A DNA stretch of 64,000 bases, taken from the NCBI RefSeq assembly GCF_030811835.1, contig NZ_JAUSRO010000020.1:38574-102573 (forward strand). The letters run 5' to 3'. The first letter of the stretch is position 1, and every line of letters starts with the position of its first letter. Origin of the DNA: Variovorax ginsengisoli (lineage in GTDB: Bacteria; Pseudomonadota; Gammaproteobacteria; Burkholderiales; Burkholderiaceae_C). Below, piece by piece: positions 17,541-25,906 of the stretch. A model generated the notes under the pieces. It was not told where the DNA came from. It ran no database searches and saw only the letters and a list, made by a program, of their open reading frames with translations. A program made the translations under genes and the position numbers.

Positions 17541-18395
17541 ATGTCACAGGCTTTTGAAGCCACGGCAAAAGGTCTTAGAACCTTCGCCTCCGATGTAGCC
17601 GATGGCTTCTTCGAAATCACCCACAACGGTTTTGCGTTGTTGGGGTTGTCGACCGTGTTCGTCTGCCTGGCCCTCATGGCCCGGCCCGATCTTCGCCAGA
17701 CCGGTGAAGTCCACCTGATGGGCTGGCTGCAGTCGCGCATGCCGGCGCCCGAAGCCACCGCGCTGCCGCCCAATGCCATCGAGCGCACAACGGCCTCCAG
17801 CCCGCTCGAACTGCCCAAGCAGCAGGCCGCCGTCGCTTATTGGCTGAGCAAAAAATACCGCGTGGCTGCAGAACCACTGAGCGTGCTCGTCGCAGAAGCC
17901 TATGAACTCGGCAAGAAGACGAAGCTCGACCCCACGCTGATCCTCGCGATCATGGCTGTCGAGTCCAGCTTCAACCCGTTTGCACAGAGCCACGTGGGTG
18001 CGCAGGGCCTGATGCAAGTGCTCACGCGTGTGCACGGCGACAAATATGAAAGCGCTGGCGGCACGCTCGCGGCGTTCGACCCGGTGACGAACATGCGCGT
18101 GGGCGTCAAGGTGCTCCAGGAATGCATTTCGCGCGCCGGCTCGCTCGAAGGCGGCCTGCGCTATTACGTCGGCGCGGCCAACATGGCGGACGACGGCGGC
18201 TACGCTGGCAAGGTCATGGCCGAGCATGAGCGGCTGCGTCAAGTGGCCGGGGGCCGCGCGCCGTCCACGTCGATTCCGGCAACGCCGTCCATGCGCACCC
18301 AACCGCCAGCAGCCACTTCGCTGCCCGTGGCGAAGGCCCAGGAGCTTCCAGCAGCGGACAACACCACCAAGGTGGCTTTGCTTGCCGGGTCCTGA
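17541..18395 (+). CDS. Lytic transglycosylase, SLT domain
   Basis: Predicted to cleave peptidoglycan glycan strands between MurNAc and GlcNAc with formation of 1,6-anhydroMurNAc. A hydrophobic segment near residues 27-46 (GFALLGLSTVFVCLALMA) is a signal anchor, placing the enzyme in the periplasm. The SLT core spans about residues 120-235: the catalytic glutamate is Glu141 in MAVESSFNPFAQS, followed by GAQGLMQVL and a YYVGAANM segment (family pattern YN.G....). The C-terminal 45 residues are Pro/Ala-rich. The ATG at 17541 is preceded by GAAAGGAAAGAG, a strong ribosome site; a frame extending 14 codons upstream is rejected. 284 residues. Confidence 0.88.
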   Translation: MSQAFEATAKGLRTFASDVADGFFEITHNGFALLGLSTVFVCLALMARPDLRQTGEVHLMGWLQSRMPAPEATALPPNAIERTTASSPLELPKQQAAVAYWLSKKYRVAAEPLSVLVAEAYELGKKTKLDPTLILAIMAVESSFNPFAQSHVGAQGLMQVLTRVHGDKYESAGGTLAAFDPVTNMRVGVKVLQECISRAGSLEGGLRYYVGAANMADDGGYAGKVMAEHERLRQVAGGRAPSTSIPATPSMRTQPPAATSLPVAKAQELPAADNTTKVALLAGS

Positions 18396-18462
18396 CACCC
18401 GCGGCTGACGGACACGGGTCGCGCAGCCATTTCCTGCCAGGCACACAAAGGCAAGGCTCGGG

Positions 18463-18468
18463 TACACT
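18463..18468 (+). promoter_or_regulatory. Candidate -10 box for the glyA riboswitch transcript
   Basis: TACACT lies seven bases before the GGGG at which the ZTP aptamer begins, which is the spacing expected for a transcript starting at the aptamer 5' end. No convincing -35 box is present 16-18 bases upstream. Confidence 0.45.
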
Positions 18469-18471
18469 GGT

Positions 18472-18589
18472 GGGGTACGCGACTGGCGATAGGCGCAGAC
18501 CTTTTCAGGAACTTGCGCTGACGTGGACTCACCACTGGGAAGCGTGCCGCTCCATCTGACCATGGGGCGATCAGCCGTTCGCCTGGGCA
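18472..18589 (+). ncRNA. ZTP (pfl) riboswitch aptamer upstream of glyA
   Basis: The conserved blocks of the pfl motif occur in order: CGCGACTGGCG, then a variable hairpin (GGCGCA/TGCGCT), then ACGTGGA-CTCA-CCACTGGGAAGCGTG, a second variable stem, and the 3' block CCGTTCGCCTGGGCA. The motif senses ZTP/ZMP, which build up when 10-formyl-tetrahydrofolate is short; glyA is a known target in other bacteria. Just after it a small hairpin (CCTTGTT 18592-18598, AACAAGG 18608-18614) precedes the glyA ribosome site AAAGGA (18627-18632). No T run is present, so control is more likely translational than by termination. Confidence 0.93.
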
Positions 18590-18637
18590 GCCCTTGTTTG
18601 CTTGAACAACAAGGACCACCGTCTTCAAAGGACTGCC

Positions 18638-19882
18638 ATGTACCACCGCGACATCCTGGTCGAACAGACCGATCCCGAACTCTGGGCCGCCATCCAGGCC
18701 GAGAACGCCCGCCAGGAACACCACATCGAGCTGATCGCGAGCGAAAACTACGCCTCGCCGGCCGTCATGCAGGCCCAGGGCTCGCAGCTCACCAACAAAT
18801 ACGCCGAAGGCTACCCCGGCAAGCGCTACTACGGCGGCTGCGAGCATGTCGACGTGGCCGAGCAGTTGGCCATCGACCGCATCAAGCAGATCTTCGGTGC
18901 CGACGCCGCCAACGTGCAGCCGCATTGCGGCGCCTCGGCGAATGAAGCCGTGATGCTCGCCTTCCTGAAGCCTGGCGACACCATCATGGGCATGAGCCTG
19001 GCCGAAGGCGGCCACCTCACCCACGGCATGCCCCTCAACATGAGCGGCAAGTGGTTCAACGTGGTGAGCTACGGCCTGGACGCGAACGAAGCCATCGACT
19101 ACGACGCGATGGAGCGCAAGGCGCACGAACACCTGCCCAAGCTGATCATCGCGGGGGCCTCGGCCTACTCGCTGCGCATCGATTTCGAACGCTTCGCCAA
19201 GGTGGCCAAGGACGTCGGTGCGATCTTCATGGTCGACATCGCCCACTACGCCGGCCTGGTGGCCGCGGGCGTGTACCCGAACCCGGTGCCACATGCCGAC
19301 GTGGTCACCTCCACGACCCACAAGAGCCTGCGCGGCCCGCGCGGCGGCATCATCCTGATGAAGTCGCAGCATGAGAAGGCGATCAACAGCGCCATCTTCC
19401 CCGGACTGCAGGGCGGCCCGCTGATGCACGTGATCGCAGCCAAGGCCGTGGCCTTCAAGGAAGCGATGGCGCCCGAGTTCAAGGCGTACCAGCAGCAGGT
19501 GGTCAAGAACGCGCAGATCGTCGCCGAGACGTTGACGCAGCGCGGCCTGCGCATCGTGAGCGGCCGCACCGAAAGCCACGTCATGCTGGTCGACCTGCGC
19601 TCCAAGGGCATCACCGGCAAGGAAGCCGAAGCGGTGCTGGGCAGCGCGCACATGACCATCAACAAGAACGCGATCCCCAACGATCCGGAAAAGCCGATGG
19701 TCACCAGCGGCGTGCGCATCGGCACCCCGGCGATGACGACGCGCGGCTTCAAGGACGAGGAAGCGCGCCTGACCGCCAACCTGGTGGCCGACGTGCTCGA
19801 CAACCCGCGCGACGCAGCGAACATCGAGGCCGTACGCGCCAAGGTGCACGCCCTGACGAGCCGGTTCCCGGTCTACCGCTGA
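18638..19882 (+). CDS. glyA: Serine hydroxymethyltransferase
   Basis: PLP enzyme interconverting serine plus tetrahydrofolate with glycine plus 5,10-methylene-tetrahydrofolate, the main source of one-carbon units. The 414-residue protein has IELIASENYASPAVM, KYAEGYPGKRYYGGCEHVD, the PLP lysine Lys229 in STTHKSLRGPRGG, and VTSGVRIGTPAMTTRGF, all canonical. The start is the ATG at 18638, five bases after AAAGGA; an in-frame ATG at 18602 lies in the riboswitch expression platform and is rejected. Expression should rise when ZTP accumulates, because of the upstream riboswitch. nrdR follows after a dispersed repeat. Confidence 0.97.
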   Translation: MYHRDILVEQTDPELWAAIQAENARQEHHIELIASENYASPAVMQAQGSQLTNKYAEGYPGKRYYGGCEHVDVAEQLAIDRIKQIFGADAANVQPHCGASANEAVMLAFLKPGDTIMGMSLAEGGHLTHGMPLNMSGKWFNVVSYGLDANEAIDYDAMERKAHEHLPKLIIAGASAYSLRIDFERFAKVAKDVGAIFMVDIAHYAGLVAAGVYPNPVPHADVVTSTTHKSLRGPRGGIILMKSQHEKAINSAIFPGLQGGPLMHVIAAKAVAFKEAMAPEFKAYQQQVVKNAQIVAETLTQRGLRIVSGRTESHVMLVDLRSKGITGKEAEAVLGSAHMTINKNAIPNDPEKPMVTSGVRIGTPAMTTRGFKDEEARLTANLVADVLDNPRDAANIEAVRAKVHALTSRFPVYR

Positions 19883-19884
19883 AG

Positions 19885-19979
19885 AACGTGGCCCCCACGC
19901 TCGGCACGTCGTGTCCTCGCTGCTCCCCGAGGGGGCAGCGCTCGCCTTGGGGCAGCCCGGCGCCGGGCGACAAGGCTGC
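19885..19979. repeat. Dispersed intergenic element of the Comamonadaceae type
   Basis: The sequence between glyA and nrdR (GTGGCCCCCACGCTCGG, then CTCCCCGAGGGGGCAGCGCTCG, then CCTTGGGGCAGCCCGGCG) is, from memory, the GC-rich palindromic filler found between many genes in Variovorax and relatives. It contains nested inverted repeats (CCCCGAGGGG; GCCCGGCGCCGGGC). No second copy is seen in this window, so the repeat status rests on general knowledge. Confidence 0.5.
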
Positions 19980-20423
19980 ATGAAGTGCCCTTTCTGCGGT
20001 CACGCCGAGACGCAGGTCGTGGAGACCCGCGTCTCGGAAGACGGCGATTTCGTGCGTCGCCGCCGGCAGTGCGCCGCCTGCGAGAAACGCTTCACGACCT
20101 ACGAGCGGCCTGACGTCAACTTTCCGGTCGTGGTCAAGAAGGACGGCAGCCGTGCCGACTTCGATTCGACCAAGGTGCGGGCCTCCATGATGCTGGCGCT
20201 GCGCAAGCGGCCGGTGAGTGCCGAGCAGACCGACAAGGCGCTGCTGCGCATCGAGCAGGAACTGCTGTCGAGCGCGCGCCGCGAGATCGATTCCAAACAG
20301 GTGGGTGAACTCGTGATGCGCGAACTCAAGAGCCTCGACAAGGTGGCCTACGTGCGCTTTGCCTCGGTCTATCGCAGCTTCGAGGACATCGACGAATTCC
20401 GTCAATTGCTTCGCGACATTTGA
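19980..20423 (+). CDS. nrdR: Transcriptional repressor NrdR
   Basis: Represses ribonucleotide reductase genes by binding NrdR boxes when its ATP-cone is loaded with dATP/ATP. The 147-residue protein has the zinc ribbon Cys3-x2-Cys6 and Cys31-x2-Cys34 (MKCPFCGH, CAACEKRFTTYER) and then an ATP-cone from about residue 46 (VVKKDGSRADFDSTKVRASMM). It ends with VAYVRFASVYRSFEDIDEF, the family signature. The start at 19980 is at the conserved MKCPFC; a longer upstream frame crosses the intergenic element. The glyA-nrdR neighbourhood is common in betaproteobacteria. Confidence 0.97.
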   Translation: MKCPFCGHAETQVVETRVSEDGDFVRRRRQCAACEKRFTTYERPDVNFPVVVKKDGSRADFDSTKVRASMMLALRKRPVSAEQTDKALLRIEQELLSSARREIDSKQVGELVMRELKSLDKVAYVRFASVYRSFEDIDEFRQLLRDI

Positions 20424-20490
20424 CCGGAAATCGACCTTCGTAGCCCGCGCTGCAAGGCCATAACGCGCTGGCGTCTGGCATCGTGCAGGC

Positions 20491-21060
20491 ATGCACCAGA
20501 CGAATGCCCCACCCTGCACCGCGTCGCTCGAATGCCGACGCCATGAGGGGTTCGCGGCCCTGGAATGGCTGGTGGTCGTCGCCATCACGGCGCTGTTGGC
20601 CGCTGTCTCGCTACCGGCTTTTCAGGCGGTCATGGACCGCCACCGGGTGCGCCTGGCCGTCGAGGAACTGACGGCATCGCTCTATCTGGCACGCGTCGAA
20701 GCCTTGCAGCGCGGCGGCGAAATCGTGATGCGGCGCGCACCCGTTGACAGCTGCTCCAGCGCCATCCAGCCCGGGCACTGGGACTGCGGCTGGATCGTTT
20801 TTGCAGACCTGAACGACAACAACCTGCTGGACCGGGGCGAACAGCTGCTGCAGACCGCGCCCCGCACGGACGGTGTCTCGATCTACTTCACCGCCAACCA
20901 TGCCGTGATGGCCGTCGACCGGCAAGGCCAGTTCAACGGCAGCGGGTCGATCAGCTTCATCGTCCGGCCGCTGCGCGACGCGCGCGCGTCCCACACGGTC
21001 GCGCTGTGCATGACGAGCGGCGGCAGGCTTGCCACGCGGCAAGGCGTCACCGCATGCTGA
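20491..21060 (+). CDS. fimT: Minor pseudopilin FimT/GspH
   Basis: A type IV pilus minor pilin, 189 residues. The prepilin peptidase site is RRHEG/FAALEWLVVVAITALLAAVSLPAF: cleavage after Gly with Phe at +1 and Glu at +5, and the hydrophobic helix that anchors it in the inner membrane. The globular part carries GspH-like features and cysteine pairs (SCSSAI, WDCGW, ALCMTSGG). First gene of the fimT-pilV-pilW-pilX-pilY1-pilE operon; it overlaps pilV by 7 bases. Minor pilins of this kind prime pilus assembly. Confidence 0.9.
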   Translation: MHQTNAPPCTASLECRRHEGFAALEWLVVVAITALLAAVSLPAFQAVMDRHRVRLAVEELTASLYLARVEALQRGGEIVMRRAPVDSCSSAIQPGHWDCGWIVFADLNDNNLLDRGEQLLQTAPRTDGVSIYFTANHAVMAVDRQGQFNGSGSISFIVRPLRDARASHTVALCMTSGGRLATRQGVTAC

Positions 21061-21614
21061 GCCGCCAACCCAGCCCCCACCGATCGGACTCCGGGAGCGC
21101 CATGCTCGAAGCCCTGGTCGCGCTGCTGGTTCTTGCGGTCGGCGTGCTGGGCCTGCTGGGGGCGCAGTTGCACACCCTGGTCGACATGCAGGGCAGTGCA
21201 TACCGTGCGCAGGCACTGCATGTCATCGACGATCTGGCGGAGCGCACGCGGGACAACCCCGAAGGCTTCGCCGCCCTGGGACGCTATGCCAGCGACTGGA
21301 ACACGGGCGCGTCCGCTCCCGGCGACTGCACCGCGCAAGCCTGTTCCCCCGCCAAACTCGCGGCGTGGGATCTGGCCGACTGGCGAGCGTCGGCGTCGGG
21401 AGCCCTTCCCATGGGCCGCGCGCAGGTTTTTCTTTCACCGGACGAGGAAGCCGTTGCTGCGCAACGCAGGCAGCTTGGCGTGATGGTGGGGTGGCGCGCG
21501 AACGACCGCTCCAGCACGTCCGACGCGGACATGGCACGCCCCTTCCAACTGCAGGCAGGGCCGGTCGAATGCCCCGCCGGTTTGATCTGCCACCTGGTCT
21601 ATGTCCAACCCTGA
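21054..21614 (+). CDS. pilV: Minor pilin PilV
   Basis: 186 residues. The class III signal GS/AMLEALVALLVLAVGVLGLLGAQ follows a 14-residue leader; cleavage after Gly places Ser at +1 and Glu at +5. The conserved PilV feature is the extended helix with QLHTLVDMQGSAYRAQALHVIDDLAERTR. The ATG at 21054 overlaps the end of fimT. With PilW, PilX and FimT it is expected to form the priming complex carrying PilY1 at the tip. Confidence 0.88.
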   Translation: MLSRQPSPHRSDSGSAMLEALVALLVLAVGVLGLLGAQLHTLVDMQGSAYRAQALHVIDDLAERTRDNPEGFAALGRYASDWNTGASAPGDCTAQACSPAKLAAWDLADWRASASGALPMGRAQVFLSPDEEAVAAQRRQLGVMVGWRANDRSSTSDADMARPFQLQAGPVECPAGLICHLVYVQP

Positions 21615-22380
21615 GGCCGTACGCCGCCCCGGCAGGCACCAGCGCCCGCGCGGTCTTGCACTGATCGACATGCTCGTGGGCCTGGCACTGGGTGCCATGG
21701 TGATCGTCGCCGCACTCGGTGCGCTGAGCATGGCGCGACAATCATCAGGCAGCGTGGGTGACCTGCACCAGCTGCACACGCAAGGCGCTTTCGCACTGCG
21801 CGTGATCGGACGGCATGTCCGACAGGCCGGCGCGCTCGAGCCCACCCACGACCCGGCGTCCGGCCTGCACGTGTTCGATGACCGCCTGATCGGATTCGCG
21901 GGAGGGTCGAGCCTCGTTGCAGGCAGCGATGGCGCGGGCACGGAGCCGGACACGCTGTCGGTCAGCCACCAGCCTGCCGCGGCGTCGGACGCGCATCGGC
22001 TCGACTGCCTGTCAGAAGTCGTGCGGACCGGCGAACGCATTGACAGCACCTTCTTCCTGCGCCGCGGCGAGCTGCGGTGCCGCACGGCCTCCAAGAACCA
22101 GGCGCTGATCGGGCAAGTCGCCGACTTCCAAGTCATGTACCGCGTTCGCAACGCCTTGCAAGAAACCCGGCGGCTCAACGCCTCGCAGCTCACAGCGCAG
22201 TCGCTGTGGCGCGACGTGCGCGCGGTGGAGGTCTGCATCGACCTGAAGGGCGACCTGCCCGCTGCAGCCGCTGGCAACGACAGCTACCGAGACTGCCGCG
22301 GGGCTGATGTGACTCGCACCGGACGGCAACGGCTGGTGCTGCGCCAGGTGTTCGCCCTGCGCACTTCGACGGCGCCATGA
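21601..22380 (+). CDS. pilW: Minor pilin PilW
   Basis: 259 residues, overlapping pilV by 14 bases. The prepilin site is RPRG/LALIDMLVGLALGAMVIVAALGAL: Gly at -1, but Asp instead of the usual Glu at +5, a conservative change worth noting because Glu5 drives N-methylation and packing in major pilins. The C-terminal domain is PilW-like, with GRHVRQAGALEP following the helix. The stop overlaps the pilX start (ATGA). Confidence 0.88.
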   Translation: MSNPEAVRRPGRHQRPRGLALIDMLVGLALGAMVIVAALGALSMARQSSGSVGDLHQLHTQGAFALRVIGRHVRQAGALEPTHDPASGLHVFDDRLIGFAGGSSLVAGSDGAGTEPDTLSVSHQPAAASDAHRLDCLSEVVRTGERIDSTFFLRRGELRCRTASKNQALIGQVADFQVMYRVRNALQETRRLNASQLTAQSLWRDVRAVEVCIDLKGDLPAAAAGNDSYRDCRGADVTRTGRQRLVLRQVFALRTSTAP

Positions 22381-23126
22381 TGCGCAACGCCGATCGACCA
22401 AGCCATCGCCGCGCAGCCTGGCGCGACCAGCAGGGTGCATCCCTCCTCACGGTGATGGTGCTCCTGCTTTTGTCGCTGTTGCTCGTCCTGGGGGCTGCAC
22501 GAACGGCGCTCTTTCATGAACGGATCACCGGCATCGACAGCGATGACCAGCGCGCGCAGGAGGCCGCGCACGCCATGCTGCGCGATGCGGAGTTCGAGGT
22601 GCGCGGCGAGCACCCCGACGGCACCGCCTGCGCCGACGCCTCGCATGTCGGCTGCCGGCCACGCCGGCTCGACGTCGCAGCCGGCATCGCCTTCCTGCCC
22701 GAAAACCTGCAGGACTGGCAGGACCTGCAGCGCGCACTGGCCACGCGCACGCCGTCCTGCGTGGCCGGCGTGTGTGTGGCCGACCATGTAGCGCCCGCTT
22801 TCTGGAACACCGCCACGGGTGCGAGCGGCCTCGACGCCATGAAGGCCGTCGCCGCGACCTATGGCCAATACACCCGCGCCACCGGCGGGGCCGTGGGCAG
22901 CCCGCTGTTGCGCAACGACGCCGGGTCCACCGCGCGGGCCTGGTACTGGATCGAGGTGCTGCCGTACGACATGGCCGCCACCCTGGACGGCGGCAATGCC
23001 CATCGCCTGGCGCCGGATGTACAGCGCCCTTTCATCTACCGCATCACCGCGTTGGCGCAGGGCCTCAAGCCAGGCACCCAGGCAGTGCTGCAGTCCATCG
23101 TGGTCTGGAAGGCCGATGCATCCTGA
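22377..23126 (+). CDS. pilX: Minor pilin PilX
   Basis: 249 residues. Leader DQQG/ASLLTVMVLLLLSLLLVLGAARTALFHERITG matches PilX; +5 is Thr, not Glu. Lack of Glu5 is also known for GspK-type subunits that sit at the pilus tip. The conserved DDQRAQEAAHAMLRDAE helix follows. Cysteines (ACADASHVGC, SCVAGVCVAD) suggest disulfides in the globular domain. Coupled at both ends: ATGA with pilW and an 11-base overlap with pilY1. Confidence 0.87.
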   Translation: MMRNADRPSHRRAAWRDQQGASLLTVMVLLLLSLLLVLGAARTALFHERITGIDSDDQRAQEAAHAMLRDAEFEVRGEHPDGTACADASHVGCRPRRLDVAAGIAFLPENLQDWQDLQRALATRTPSCVAGVCVADHVAPAFWNTATGASGLDAMKAVAATYGQYTRATGGAVGSPLLRNDAGSTARAWYWIEVLPYDMAATLDGGNAHRLAPDVQRPFIYRITALAQGLKPGTQAVLQSIVVWKADAS

Positions 23127-25338
23127 TTCCTTTCGCACTCGCTTCGTCATGCGTCGCACCACCCTGCTCCCTTTTCGCCTGCGCATTCGACGCCCTGTGG
23201 TCGAGCTGCTGTGCGCGCCTGTTTGCGCGCTCCTCTGCACGCAGGCGCCGGCTTCCGCAGCGCCCCTGCACTTGAGCACATCGCCGGATGTGGCGACGCC
23301 GGAGCGGACGGGATGCGCGCCCGCATTTCTCTCCGGCATGGTCGCCAGCGCCAGTACGACCCGAACCGACTCGGTCGGCTTCGTCGCCAGCTACGACCCG
23401 GGCACCTGGAGCGGCCAGGTGACCGCCTACCAGATCACCGCCCAGACCGGCGCAATGTCGACGACCGGACGCTGGGGCACGCAACCGGCCACGGCCACGC
23501 AACCTGCGACACCGGTGAGCACCGCGTCGCGACTGGACGCAGGCGACGTTGTGCCCGATGCACGCACGGTGCTGTCGTCCCGCGCCGATGGCGCTGCCGT
23601 CCGCGGCATCGCCTGGACCTGGGATGCGTTGTCCGCCGCGCAGCAGGCGTCACTGGGGTCGGTCGGCGGCAAACCCGACGCGCAGGGCGGACAACGGCTG
23701 GCCTACCTGCGCGGCGAACGCAGCCAGGAACACCGCGCCGGCGGCATGTTCCGCGACCGCGACTCCCGGCACGGCGACATCGTGAATTCGCGGCCCTGGC
23801 TCCAGCCGGGCCAGCCCGCAGACGGCCATGCCGGCAACGATTACGCCGCGTTCCGCACCCGCCATGCGGGCCGCACGCCCATGCTCTACGTGGGCGCGAA
23901 CGACGGCATGCTGCATGGCTTTGCCGCTGAAGATGGCCGCGAAAAGCTTGCCTACGTGCCGCTGGGCCTGTACCCACGGCTCGCGCGGCTGAGCACGCCA
24001 GGCTACACGCACAGCTATTTCGTCGACGGCTCTCCGTTCACCGCTGACGTGTTCGTCGCGGGCGCCTGGAAGACCTACCTCGCCCTCTTCCTGGGTGCTG
24101 GAGGCAGGGGCTATGCCGTTCTGGACGTGAGCGAACCTGCCCGCTTCGCCACTGCCGCGCCGGAAAACCTGCTGGTGCTCGACCAGACCGCCACCACGGA
24201 CGCCGACCTCGGCCACGTGTTCGCAGAACCGGTGCGCGAGCGCGGCGACCCCACGCTCACACGCCAGATCGCCCGGCTCAACGATGGCCGCTGGGCCCTG
24301 GTGATCGGCAACGGCTACAACAGCGCATCGGAGAAGGCGGTCCTTCTCGTGCAGTACCTCGACGGCGACCGCGAGATCCGCCGCATCACCACCCCGGCGC
24401 AGGCTGGCGATGGCCACAACGGCCTGGCGGCGCCACGCCTGATCGACCTCAACGGCGATCTCACGCCCGATGTCGCCTACGCGGGCGACCTGCAGGGCCG
24501 GCTCTGGAAGTTCGACCTCAGCAGCGCGAACGCAGACGAATGGCAGGTGGCTTTCGACGGTCAGCCATTCTTCACGGCCATGGTGCCCGACCTTCCCGGC
24601 GTGCCGCAGCCGATCACGAGTGCACCGGCCTGGACTGCGCATCCCGAGGGCGGGCTGACCGTCGTCTTCGGCACGGGCCGCCTGCTCACCGACGACGACC
24701 GCAGCGATCGAGCGTCGCAGAGCGTCTATGGCCTGCATGACGACACCCGCATCAGCCGCGCAGGGGGCCGCGTGACCTTCGGCCGCAGCAGCGGCCCCAT
24801 TGCCGGCGGGCGGGACCAGCTCACCGGCCAAACGCTCAACCCGGCGACCGGCGCCAGGACCCCAGCGCTTGCAGCGCTGTCGTCCACCGCCGTGGCCTTC
24901 ACCGGTGATGCACGCCGGCGCGGTTGGTACCTGGACTTGCCGGCCGGCGAACGCGTGATCGCGAACCCCACCTGGTTCGACGGACAACTGGTCGATGTGC
25001 CGAGCATGCGTCCAGACACACTGCGCATGCCGCGCGAAGCCAGTTCGCACAGCGCCGGCAGCTGTCCGACCGCCGACACCACGGCCCAGGGCGCCCGGAC
25101 CTTTCGCACGACGCTCAATGCCATCGACGGCCAGGCGCCGCGCTCACGCCTCTACGCCGACGACACAGCCAACAGCGCCGGTGGATTTGCATCGCGCGAC
25201 GGCAGCGGCATCGGCGTGGATCTGGCGGATTCCGCCACGCACCAGGCCATCGCCGTCTGTCCGCCCGGCCAGACCTGCGTCACGCGCCTGCTGCGCGGCC
25301 GCACGCTCCTTCGTCCAAGCTGGCGGCAACTGCAATGA
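23116..25338 (+). CDS. pilY1: PilY1-type pilus tip adhesin/biogenesis factor, short form
   Basis: 740 residues. The C-terminal half is the PilC/PilY1 beta-propeller: YVGANDGMLHGFAAEDGREKLAYVPLGLYPRL, SYFVDGSPFTADVF, FLGAGGRGYAVLDVS and WALVIGNGYNSASEKAVLLVQY. A calcium-binding loop is present as Asp444-x-Asn446-x-Asp448-x3-Asp452, equivalent to the loop controlling pilus retraction in Pseudomonas PilY1. The protein is much shorter than the Pseudomonas form (about 1160) and shows no von Willebrand A domain. A signal peptide is visible (hydrophobic stretch ending ASAAP, about residue 44). ATG 23116 overlaps pilX; ATG 23149 (MRRTTLLPF) is an alternative. The stop overlaps pilE as ATGA. Confidence 0.88.
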   Translation: MHPDSFRTRFVMRRTTLLPFRLRIRRPVVELLCAPVCALLCTQAPASAAPLHLSTSPDVATPERTGCAPAFLSGMVASASTTRTDSVGFVASYDPGTWSGQVTAYQITAQTGAMSTTGRWGTQPATATQPATPVSTASRLDAGDVVPDARTVLSSRADGAAVRGIAWTWDALSAAQQASLGSVGGKPDAQGGQRLAYLRGERSQEHRAGGMFRDRDSRHGDIVNSRPWLQPGQPADGHAGNDYAAFRTRHAGRTPMLYVGANDGMLHGFAAEDGREKLAYVPLGLYPRLARLSTPGYTHSYFVDGSPFTADVFVAGAWKTYLALFLGAGGRGYAVLDVSEPARFATAAPENLLVLDQTATTDADLGHVFAEPVRERGDPTLTRQIARLNDGRWALVIGNGYNSASEKAVLLVQYLDGDREIRRITTPAQAGDGHNGLAAPRLIDLNGDLTPDVAYAGDLQGRLWKFDLSSANADEWQVAFDGQPFFTAMVPDLPGVPQPITSAPAWTAHPEGGLTVVFGTGRLLTDDDRSDRASQSVYGLHDDTRISRAGGRVTFGRSSGPIAGGRDQLTGQTLNPATGARTPALAALSSTAVAFTGDARRRGWYLDLPAGERVIANPTWFDGQLVDVPSMRPDTLRMPREASSHSAGSCPTADTTAQGARTFRTTLNAIDGQAPRSRLYADDTANSAGGFASRDGSGIGVDLADSATHQAIAVCPPGQTCVTRLLRGRTLLRPSWRQLQ

Positions 25339-25796
25339 ACACCCCCGTCTCCCGGACGTGCCGACAGGTGCGCGTGGCTGGTTTCACTCTGATCGAAATG
25401 CTCATCGCCGCGGCCATCGTGGCAGTGATGTTCGCCATCAGCCTGCCGCGCTACCAGGAACATGTGCAGCGTGCGCATCGGGTCGAGGCGCGCACCGGGC
25501 TCCTTCAAGCGGCCCACTGGCTCGAACGCGTTGCCACCGCCCAGGGCACCTACCCGGTGAGCGAAGATGGCGCGAGCGTGCTGCCCGCTGCGCTGCGTGG
25601 CGTGCCCGGCGGCCGCTATGCCATTGCGCTGGAGGCCTCGACGCCCTCGGCCTACACTCTGGTGGCAGAACCCCAGGGCGCCCAGTCGGCGGACGCGTGC
25701 GGCCGATTCACGCTGGACCAGACAGGTGCGCGCGGCGTCGTCCACGCCGGTGTGCGCGGCGACACCGACCAGGTCGCCGCCTGCTGGGGCCGTTGA
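25335..25796 (+). CDS. pilE: Type IV pilin-like protein PilE
   Basis: 153 residues, last gene of the minor pilin operon. The class III leader VRVAG/FTLIEMLIAAAIVAVMFAISLPRYQEHVQRAHRVEA is canonical, with Phe+1 and Glu+5. The C-terminal end has a cysteine pair (DACGRFTLDQTGARG and VAACWGR), as in PilE-type minor pilins. The start overlaps the pilY1 stop (ATGA), so the whole set fimT to pilE is a single coupled unit. Confidence 0.9.
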   Translation: MNTPVSRTCRQVRVAGFTLIEMLIAAAIVAVMFAISLPRYQEHVQRAHRVEARTGLLQAAHWLERVATAQGTYPVSEDGASVLPAALRGVPGGRYAIALEASTPSAYTLVAEPQGAQSADACGRFTLDQTGARGVVHAGVRGDTDQVAACWGR

Positions 25797-25906
25797 CCGC
25801 CGGGGCGAAGGCGCCGGCAAATCCGAGATTTGCGTTGACCCTTTCGATTTCCCCCTCCTCCGCTTCATCCGGTTCCTCCGCGTCCTCCGACGGGCTTGAG
25901 GACACC

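Noticed and set aside
23116..25338. Truncation of PilY1 by frameshift
   Set aside because: The frame is open, overlaps pilX and pilE neatly, and has its own signal peptide; a naturally short form is more likely.
25797..25906. FMN riboswitch before the riboflavin genes
   Set aside because: None of the conserved RFN blocks is present, and the stretch is a low-complexity TCC-rich sequence.
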